Part shown: positions 57,801 to 64,000 of the stretch, piece by piece
Layout of the letters: the number at the start of each line of letters is the position of its first letter
Position numbering within the stretch: the stretch's first letter is position 1
Origin: Phoronis australis
Lineage: Eukaryota; Phoronida; Phoronidae
Length of the DNA: 64,000 nt
Assembly: GCA_002633005.1 (NCBI GenBank)
Contig: NMRA01000358.1
Location: forward strand, 68,688-132,687
Reading direction: 5' to 3'
Notes under the pieces: generated by a model
What the model saw: the letters and a program-made list of their open reading frames with translations, nothing else
Told to the model about the DNA's origin: nothing
The model's database searches: none
Translations under genes and position numbers: made by a program

Positions 57801-60800
57801 GCGTTCTTGGTAAGGTCAAGTGTTTCTTTCAGCTATCTCTGACAGAGAGCAAAACTTTGGTGTTGGCTGCTTCCTAAGTGTCTGTGAGTGACTCAATGTT
57901 CCATTTGTTATGGTCACGTCATGTGATGTGGCCAACAGGTGGCATGCTGACCAGACTTAAAAATATTTGTGATATTATGGATATTGTTCTCATTGTTAAA
58001 TGTTCTTTCCTGTCTAGCCCAGACCAATGTACCGGTCAACTTCTCATCCAGTGCTCCAGACATCAGCCGTCAATCAACCCGACCTGTAGCCTCACTCAGA
58101 TCATATGATCACCTAGACAGACTGATGAAATCTACCGCGGCCATGTCCAGACAAGCTCTGGATACAAGTCCACTCAAGGCTGACCATCAACACAAGAAAG
58201 TTGTCAGGTATACACATAAATTTTGTTGATTGTAGTTTATCAAAAATGTTTTTGCATGTTTTTGTATGTTTTTGTACTAGTCATCTAATTATGTGATATA
58301 AGCAGTTTATAAGAATTCTTATCAACAGTTGGTATTAATGTATCATGAAAGGCTTATTTTAAATTTTGATCAGGCTATTGTCGTGTTGCTGGATTGGTTG
58401 AATTTCCTTGCTTAATTAATAAACCTCTCAGTTCCTCTGCGTATGAATATACAACATGCAAACTTGACCTCTACTAAAATGCTGTATGTATTGTCTTGGT
58501 GCATGTAGTTTTTTGGATTTCTGTTTACCATCACATTCTTTTGGAATCTCATTGCAGTCAACAAGACTGCTGTTATACTAATTACCACTGTAATGCTGAA
58601 ACTGGTTATAGTGAGACTGGCACAATGACTGAAGTTGTGTTGTCATTTGATGATCATTCTTCACAGGGACAAGATAGAAAGGTTACAGGAACACAGAGAG
58701 CAATTGCAGAGGTTATCCCAGTCTTTGCAAGGGCCAGGCACATCGCGGACTCTGAAAGGGCCAGGCACATCACAGCCCCTACAGGGACCAGTCACATCAA
58801 GAATGTACAACAACTCAAATTCCAGTGAAGGCAAACTACATAAACAAAGGCAACAGGTGAACTGTCGGTATACATGTCTGATTGGGGTGAACTGTTGGGT
58901 ACATGTCTGTTTGGGGTAAATTGTTAGGGCTCCTACTTCCCTCCCTCCCTCCCTCCTCCCNNNNNNNNNNNNNNNNNNNNNNNNNNNNNNNNNNNNNNNN
59001 NNNNNNNNNNNNNNNNNNNNNNNNNNNNNNNNNNNNNNNNNNNNNNNNNNNNNNNNNNNNNNNNNNNNNNNNNNNNNNNNNNNNNNNNNNNNNNNNNNNN
59101 NNNNNNNNNNNNNNNNNNNNNNNCTCTCCATGTGTTACTGGCCAGTTCTTATCTGTTAGCTGGTGAACATACTCTAGTCATCAGGACAACACTGATTACA
59201 AAACTAGCTGTTTATCTTAGACACTTTCCTCTGTGTGAATGGTGCATGGCTATGCAGTTGCACATAAATGTTAAAGCTAGTTATTAAGAATTTTATGCTT
59301 TCTTATCAATTGTTGTTTCCTGATTAACAAAATTATTTGCATTTTTCAGAGCCAAGTGAAGCCTAGAAAAGTGACTTTTGCCAGTGATAAGCATTCGCCA
59401 GATTTATCTGTTGATGATCTATCCTCTGAATTCAGCCGGTGAGTTGATGTGACTCAAATAGTAGACAATGTGGTAATGAGGCTAACTATGTGGTAACTAT
59501 GGTATCTTTATTAATGACTGTTTGACAATGTTTTGACAATTAAAGCATTAAGTGTGGCTGCCTTTTCAATTTAAATAAGTAGACAGGTTTGAAAGTAAAT
59601 GCATTGATTTGAACATTTGTGCCATTTTGGCTATTTGTATCGAGGAACATGGCCAAAGACTGACCTAATATTGGAAACGAGATCTTAAGTGCTGAAACTA
59701 CAAAAATTCCTTTTCAATGCAGAATTTTGTTATAATTGTATTGAGCAGAACAGATTGTGTTGTTATTCGAGGTTTTTCGCTTCAGTCAACGAAGATATCC
59801 ATTGGTTTCCAAAAAGACTTCAGCTCCAACAAAAAACAGGGGAGATTACTATGACAGGTACTCCCGTGACGAAGTTCATCGCAGTGAAGATGAACTGTCG
59901 ACACACAGTGATGGGGTGTTGAATTATGGCACAACTACCAGGTAAGTGGCCACACATAGTGACACCAGGTAATGGACTGGTGCTTGTTATGTTGCTGCTG
60001 ATATCTGGAAGTGTAGTAACCCCAGTTTTGATGATTTTGTTCTGCCTTTAAATCTTTGAAACAAAATGATGACCTGCACTCCTTGTCAAGCCATAATAAT
60101 CTGAAACAAGTCTGTTACCTCAGCTACACTGTACATTCTTTGGACAAGCAAACCAAAGGCTGAATAAGAAACTTGAGCCAGCTTTAACTACAAGGTGGTT
60201 TTAGCTGACTAATGCTCTTGTCCACCAGGGGGAGGTACTGCTTATGTAACTGTATTTAGCTCAATCAGGTTTGGAATCACAAAAATCGAAATTGGTATTA
60301 TTATGTGACGTGCTTATTTTCCCTACCTTGGTGTCTTATGTTCTTCTAACTTGGTCTATGATCAAACTAAAGGGCATTTGGTATGCTCACTAATAGAGAC
60401 ATTCATGTTTCAAAATGTGAATTGTTCAACCTTTGGAGTATACATTAAGAGGTACTGTCAGCTTCATTCAACTTCGTCTTTTTGATCTTTCAATACACTT
60501 GCTTTATTTCATCTTAAATTTAACAATTTTGGTAACAAATAAGCTGGTGTGCTGTTTCTGTGGTTTCAAGAAATCAAATTATCGTTTCAGTGACAAGTTG
60601 ATATCTTACAGTAGTTTTTATCTGTTTAGCGATGAAGATGTAATAAGAAGTCCACCTAGGAAGACAAGAAAGCAGAGGTCTAACTATGATGGTGTACAGG
60701 GTGTGTCTGAGAGGTCTAGTTACACAGGTTTACAGGGTGTAACTGACAGATTGGCCAGAGACAACAGGCTGACTAGAGCAAAGACTAGGGTGGGTTCAAT

Positions 60801-63733
60801 GGCAGTATAGTCAACTTATGTGGTCTGGTAACCGTTGATATCTAAGAATATGTAATAACTGTATTAGGCTTTGAAAAAAAGATTGATGGGGATCATGAAT
60901 TCTGTGTATTTTTGGAATTTGCAAAATGTTACTGACAGTGGACCAGTCTCAGAAGCTGTATTGATTGTATTGATTACCAGTGCTGTGGCAAGAGTTAGAA
61001 CCAAGATGACTTAATCTCCTAGACTACCCTAGTACAGAGACTCACTTCATCAATTCCGTCATCTTCGTCATATTACTTTGCACACAGGTGCATGAACCCA
61101 AATTGTGAAGTAATATTGGTTTCTCTGTGTAGTAAGGCCTACGTCCCTTGTGCAACCCTGTCCTCTGATTCACATCATTCTCAACATATTGCAGATTTTG
61201 AATAAGAAACTACAGCAAGATTATGAAGATTTTGCAAATGAAAATGACCATGATCTTCGAAACTCAAGGTCCAGAGTGGCTGAAAGAAATGACGAGTACT
61301 GGAAAGCCGTGAGGCATGATAGGTCTAAAGTAAGACGCAGACAGACGGGAGGTATGTGGACCTTTAAATGGTTCTAACAAGTGGAATTATTTCAATTTGA
61401 CTTAGTTTAATTGGCAATTTATTTTTATAATAGAAGTGGCATTTTCCATATTGTTCAGTTCTGTTTTTTTTCTGTTAGCGTCCAAGAAGTCTGTGTTGTT
61501 ACCACCAAAGAAGCCATTCAAGTCTGAGCCTAAACAGAGAAAGCGTAGTGCATCGTGCAGCCCAACAGTCTGTAGGAACCGTCAGAGTAAGTAGTGGACA
61601 ACACTGATCATCCATACATGCATTGATAGTAATTTGAGATGGTGAGCTTGTAAAATTAGTTTTAAATAATCTTAGACAGAGCACTTTTGTTTTGTATTTT
61701 CAGTGAAAAATTCAAATAGTGGAGATTGAGATTTCCCTTCATTACTTGAATGACAAGTTTACAAAACAACTAAAATATGGGTTTCTTGTCAAGTATTATC
61801 TGTGGACATATGGACTTCAAACTAAGCGGAACAGATCCCGAGGGTGATATCAAGTCTTATGAACCGAGGGAAAGTAATCTTATGATGCTTTCACGAGGTC
61901 CACATGACCTGACACGACCTAGTTATAACTTATAGGTCTGATGGTCCTTGCCCTCATTTTTTGCCTCTAATTAGAATAGCCTCGTCTTACCTGCTTTGAT
62001 GTACTGATGTATTTCACTGTACTGGGAGTTGTTTAAGCCAATCAGAGGACAGAGGTACTAGTGGTCATGTAATATTAAATACCAGAAAGTTGTTGCTAAC
62101 TAAAGTTTAAGACAGCTGAACAGTGTTGTTTGCTTGCAGTCAAAGAAGATGAAGACATACTTCCATTTATGTTGGAAGAGTTTCCTTTCCTTCACTTGTC
62201 AAATGAGACGAGCCGTAAACTGTGGTGGGAGAGTGGCAGACAGATAGAGCAGATGACACGAGCAGCAAAGGAGGCCCAGCGCAAGAAAAGCAAAGCGCAA
62301 GTGGAGGTGGGTGTGGTCTTGTGGCGAGACATGTAGAGGTGGGTGTGGCCTGGCGATGAGTCACATTTACAGGCTGTGTGGTATGGCTTGATCGGGTTAC
62401 GAGTCACACGTAGTGGTAAAAGGTCACATGTGTACGTGGATGGGGTATGGTGATAAGTCACGTGTAGAGGTGGGTGTGGTCTAGTGACGAGTCGCACGTA
62501 GTGACTGCTAGTCGTTGTGAACCAGTGGTATTGAAACAAGCTCTACTTTGTACATTGCAAAGGTTCCTGTACTACTGTTTGGGTTCCTATTTAGGCCCAT
62601 GCAAACCCATTTTGCAAAAAATGCTTTTGTATCCATGGTTACTCAATGAAACAACAAAAGGATAACAGAGAGAAATTTCAGCTTCAGGGTGAAACAAACT
62701 CTTATCACTGGCCACAGAACTAATAGCATGGATCAGCATCCTAATCACTGACCACAAAATATGATACACCATGCACTAAGAAACCTTACCTCAGGTGTAA
62801 CTCTGATCATGAACAAACAGTTCAGAGCACTACTTAGTCACCTGGGCCTGGTCTGGAAGGTTCATGTAATATTTTGGCATCTCTTTCTTATTTAGTTCCA
62901 TAGACGTAGTATGAAATTACTATTTATCTATTAGATATGTACCGGCTCGGTTTGGAATGATTGTCTTCTACAGCCAGAGAATATGACACACTATTGCCTG
63001 ATGTATCATTATGGTGCGCCTTTGCGCACAGTAATGAGTCATAGGAGCTAGGTCATGCACTTTGGTCACTGGTAATCAACATTGTGTGATTCTGTGGTAA
63101 GGCTGAGGTATGTGCTAATTGGTTTTCATTGCCTAGAGTCTGTGCTACACGCTTTGATATGCTGTTCAACTGTAACTTGAGAAACAAAGTAAGACAGATA
63201 ACAAGCAAACTCTTGTGTTACATGACACGATTTTAAAAACCAAAATTGTTTTGAGCAGAAATTACATAGTCACAACTCTCAGTATTGTACTTCAGTAATT
63301 TGCTGATACATGGTCCCCAATAACTTGGCATGGTGATAATAACCATGTACGGCAGAGCTGAGGAGAACCCGTCAAATAGTTTTGAAAAGACACACACTAA
63401 CATATCTAGTAAGTGCTCACTCATTGTTCTTGTCTGAGTGAGTGTGCGGGAATTGTGAATTGGGCTGTCAACTAGAGATAGCAACAGTGCAGACATTCAA
63501 GTAAAGTCCACTCCCAAAAACAAAGTGTTTGCCTCTTTTCATAAACACGGACTTGAGATGTGTGCCCTTAATTGAAATATTGGCTCCAGGTCATGTTCAG
63601 GCTCTGATGATATGTGACAGACTTTTAGGTCCCATACATGATAGAGGGTTCGTTTCAGCTTGAAGAAGCTCAGAAAAGACAAGAAATATTGATGGCCATC
63701 ATGAAGAAAGATCTGACACATACACAGAGATTG
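48809..63733 (+). CDS. CEP95: CEP95, centrosomal protein 95 (5' and middle part; continues past the window)
   Basis: CEP95 (formerly CCDC45) is a centrosome and spindle-pole coiled-coil protein. Coding exons: 48809-48827, 50328-50459, 52152-52373, 53910-54137, 54366-54844, 56298-56532, 58018-58207, 58667-58856, 59350-59438, 59786-59941, 60630-60789, 61195-61351, 61479-61586, 62140-62306, 63659-63733. All junctions are GT/AG and all phases join. The N-terminus (MASSHTDVHVQLANDLL, then SVIDALSMDVLQTSLSHITG) is the CEP95 CH-like domain. The middle is low-complexity, Ser/Arg-rich and poorly conserved. KEDEDILPFMLEEFPFLHLS and LWWESGRQIEQMTRAAKEAQ start the conserved C-terminal coiled coil. The start is the ATG at 48809, in an exon with acceptor CTTCCAG, so a non-coding first exon lies upstream (a GTAAGT donor at 48572 is one candidate). 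The remaining coiled coil and stop are outside. Confidence 0.94.
48828..50327. other. CEP95 intron after the start-codon exon
   Basis: I see no exon, RNA or transposon end. A minus frame (49967-50245) has no family wording. Confidence 0.5.
50328..50459 (+). CDS. CEP95: CEP95 exon (CH-like domain, first half)
   Basis: This exon encodes VHVQLANDLLAKLHIDRVLT, then RLEDVDWSVFVMLYEGLVGD and QLK. The L-x-D-x-D/VF-x-x-LYE pattern is the conserved start of CEP95. The acceptor is TTTTCAG and the donor GTGAGA. Confidence 0.92.
52152..52373 (+). CDS. CEP95: CEP95 exon (CH-like domain, second half)
   Basis: This exon encodes VLSSPCSRQEEVHNCQSVID, then ALSMDVLQTSLSHITGEDIV and DGDRTAVANLLDVFGGLMDF. VID-x-L and LSHITGE-x-I followed by NLL are the strongest family marks in the window. 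The acceptor is ATTACAG and the donor GTAATC. Confidence 0.95.
53245..53625. repeat. 53-bp intronic minisatellite in CEP95, seven copies
   Basis: Units start at 53245, 53298, 53351, 53404, 53457, 53510 and 53563, exactly 53 bp apart, with one or two base changes each. Each junction contains the palindrome CCTGTCATGACAGG. The last unit is shortened by two bases. Confidence 0.95.
53910..54137 (+). CDS. CEP95: CEP95 exon (linker)
   Basis: This exon encodes VESERNAAEPIQVSEQLKEP, then an acidic linker and LFDSETFLQRDSRKRSDRRY. There is no domain. The assignment rests on exact phase fit (G/TT in, G out) and on position. An N at 54190 lies in the following intron. Confidence 0.85.
54366..54844 (+). 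CDS. CEP95: CEP95 large low-complexity exon
   Basis: The 479-bp exon opens DKSSGSTLELIQESEVIQQT, then has RPYSLRRRTDH and a disordered Ser/Gly/Arg-rich stretch. A short motif recurs: VRGASTYSGFSERE and IQGASTHAGYTLRDR. A similar motif (VQGVSERSSYTGLQG) appears in the exon at 60630. The donor is GTATGA. Confidence 0.88.
54845..56297. other. CEP95 intron, nothing else recognised
   Basis: Frames at 55263-55460 and 55686-55871 lack splice support and any known motif. No tandem repeat is visible. Confidence 0.5.
56298..56532 (+). CDS. CEP95: CEP95 exon (disordered)
   Basis: The acceptor CCCCCAG is followed in phase 0 by IRSSGSSPVSLDSVPTGQDA and KERLRGDRYPKQERSSEQEA, ending KRH plus one base before the donor GTATGA. 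It is polar and charged, with no domain. Confidence 0.85.
58018..58207 (+). CDS. CEP95: CEP95 exon (disordered)
   Basis: This exon encodes AQTNVPVNFSSSAPDISRQS, then SLRSYDHLDRLMKSTAAMSR and HKKVV. The acceptor is GTCTAG and the donor GTATAC. It ends with AG, completed to Arg by the next exon. Confidence 0.87.
58667..58856 (+). CDS. CEP95: CEP95 exon with in-frame LQGPGTS repeats
   Basis: This exon encodes DKIERLQEHREQLQRLSQS and then three tandem variants of LQGPGTSR (LQGPGTSRT, LKGPGTSQP, LQGPVTSRM), ending HKQRQQ. The first 19 residues look like a short coiled coil. It leaves in phase 0, and the next seen exon begins in phase 0, so the assembly gap probably hides only intron. Confidence 0.88.
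58930..59123. other. CCCT-rich microsatellite and 163-base assembly gap
   Basis: CTTCCCTCCCTCCCTCCCTC runs directly into Ns at 58961-59123. The gap lies in a CEP95 intron and the exon phases on both sides agree. Confidence 0.95.
59350..59438 (+). CDS. CEP95: CEP95 exon
   Basis: This exon encodes SQVKPRKVTFASDKHSPDLS and then VDDLSSEFS. The K-x-x-F motif in basic context is typical of the disordered middle. The acceptor is TTTTCAG and the donor GTGAGT. Confidence 0.88.
59786..59941 (+). CDS. CEP95: CEP95 exon
   Basis: This exon encodes RQRRYPLVSKKTSAPTKNRG, then DYYDRYSRDEVHRSEDELST and a polar end. The donor is GTAAGT. Support comes from phase fit and splice sites rather than conservation. 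Confidence 0.85.
60630..60789 (+). CDS. CEP95: CEP95 exon
   Basis: This exon encodes DEDVIRSPPRKTRKQRSNYD, then GVQGVSERSSYTGLQGVTDR and LTRAKTR. It carries the same GVQG/GIQGAS motif as the large exon 6 kb upstream. The donor GTGGGT is non-optimal. Confidence 0.83.
61195..61351 (+). CDS. CEP95: CEP95 exon
   Basis: This exon encodes ILNKKLQQDYEDFANENDHD, then LRNSRSRVAERNDEYWKAVR and a basic end. It is charged and helical. The acceptor is ATTGCAG and the donor GTATGT. Confidence 0.88.
61479..61586 (+). CDS. CEP95: CEP95 exon (basic)
   Basis: This exon encodes ASKKSVLLPPKKPFKSEPKQ and then RKRSASCSPTVCRNRQ. It is strongly basic, with a candidate nuclear or centrosomal targeting patch. The acceptor is CTGTTAG and the donor GTAAGT. 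Confidence 0.85.
62140..62306 (+). CDS. CEP95: CEP95 exon (start of conserved C-terminal part)
   Basis: This exon encodes KEDEDILPFMLEEFPFLHLS, then NETSRKLWWESGRQIEQMTR and AAKEAQRKKSKAQVE. The LP-x-x-L-x-EFP-x-LHLS and QIEQ-x-TRA words are the conserved entry to the C-terminal coiled coil. The acceptor is TTGCAG and the donor GTGGGT. Confidence 0.93.
62307..62520. repeat. Degenerate GTGGGTGTGG-type repeat in a CEP95 intron
   Basis: GAGGTGGGTGTGGTCTTGTG, GAGGTGGGTGTGGCCTGG and GAGGTGGGTGTGGTCTAGTG, each followed by GAGTCAC/GCAC, recur with spacers right after the exon end. The repeat starts with the exon's own last bases, so it may have arisen by duplication of the exon boundary. Confidence 0.7.
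62521..63658. other. CEP95 intron, nothing else recognised
   Basis: Short chance frames only. I see no repeat ends, RNA gene or further exon. Confidence 0.5.
63659..63733 (+). CDS. CEP95: CEP95 exon (coiled coil)
   Basis: This 75-bp phase-0 exon encodes LEEAQKRQEILMAIMKKDLT and then HTQRL. It is heptad-rich and matches the position of the CEP95 coiled coil. The acceptor is TTTCAG and the donor GTAAGT. The following exons are beyond 64000. Confidence 0.88.
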
Positions 63734-63775
63734 GTAAGTTACACACTTGATGCATTTCATTAGTTGTAAACGTCA

Positions 63776-64000
63776 CGTTTGTCTAGTCACTTCAAACAGC
63801 AAGAGAGTAATTCTCCGCTCAGTCTTTAATGCAGCAAGAGTATTACATGTTTGTTTAGCCACTGCTTGTGTCTAAAGAGCAAGAGAGTAATTCTCTGCTT
63901 TGTCTTTAATTCAGCAAGAGTAATACTTCTCGTCTAGTCACTACTTGTGTCCAAAGAGCAAGAGAGTAAATCTCTGACCAGGCTTTATGCAACAAGAGCA
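63776..64000. repeat. About 85-bp tandem repeat cut by the window edge
   Basis: AGCAAGAGAGTAATTCTC recurs at about 63799, 63879 and 63957 (with AAATCTC in the third), with GTCTAGTCACT or GTTTAGCCACT and CTTTAAT.CAGCAAGAGTA between. Two and a half units are visible in the intron after the last CEP95 exon seen. Confidence 0.85.

Noticed and set aside
58661-59166. ORFs running through the N gap
   Set aside because: They are made of undetermined residues and antisense of a CEP95 exon.

Overview
This window is eukaryotic (metazoan) genomic DNA. It has spliced genes with GT/AG introns, decayed LINEs, DNA transposons, minisatellites and single-N or long-N assembly joins. The gene content (an SLC22-family transporter, a Munc13-4/BAIAP3-type protein, CEP95, a histone H4 relic), the L1/Tx1-type LINEs and the abundant unrelated repeats fit an invertebrate deuterostome such as an amphioxus or hemichordate. 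That placement is inference; the species cannot be fixed from the sequence alone. There are no operons, ribosome binding sites or CRISPR arrays.

Layout. (1) 1-6.3 kb: unique AT-rich DNA with one LINE 3' relic, then a perfect 36-bp satellite of about 85 copies (3165-6232) that stops at an assembly join. (2) 6.3-22.7 kb, minus strand: exons 2 to 7 of an SLC22 organic-ion transporter, with splice phases that join exactly. Its introns hold a TTAA-flanked terminal-inverted-repeat element, an L1/Tx1 LINE, a 5S-rRNA-like relic and a 3.4-kb fold-back structure with tandem modules in opposite orientation. Exon 2 is present twice. Exon 1 and the exons after exon 7 were not found. (3) 22.7-33.5 kb: mostly repeats, with a tRNA-like SINE head, a decayed plus-strand LINE, an Ala/Pro/Lys-rich ORF of unknown function, and an orphan histone-type 3' stem-loop on the minus strand. 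(4) 33.6-40.4 kb, plus strand: the last nine exons of a BAIAP3/UNC13D-type gene (MHD2 region, C-terminal C2 domain, stop codon, poly(A) signal), with minisatellites in several introns. (5) 40.4-48.6 kb: H2B-like and H4 histone pseudogenes, a LINE endonuclease relic joined to H4 through a palindrome, a short MITE with its target duplication and an unoccupied paralogous site, and a 2.2-kb hAT-like element. (6) 48.8 kb to the end, plus strand: fourteen consecutive coding exons of CEP95 (centrosomal protein 95), from the start codon into the C-terminal coiled coil. The gene runs off the window.

The three host genes have unrelated roles: membrane transport, regulated exocytosis and centrosome biology. 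Nothing in the sequence ties them into one system. I found no convincing new multi-gene system. The best leads are the fold-back element, the orphan histone processing signal, the perfectly homogenised satellite, the duplicated SLC22 exon and the MITE with its empty-site copy.
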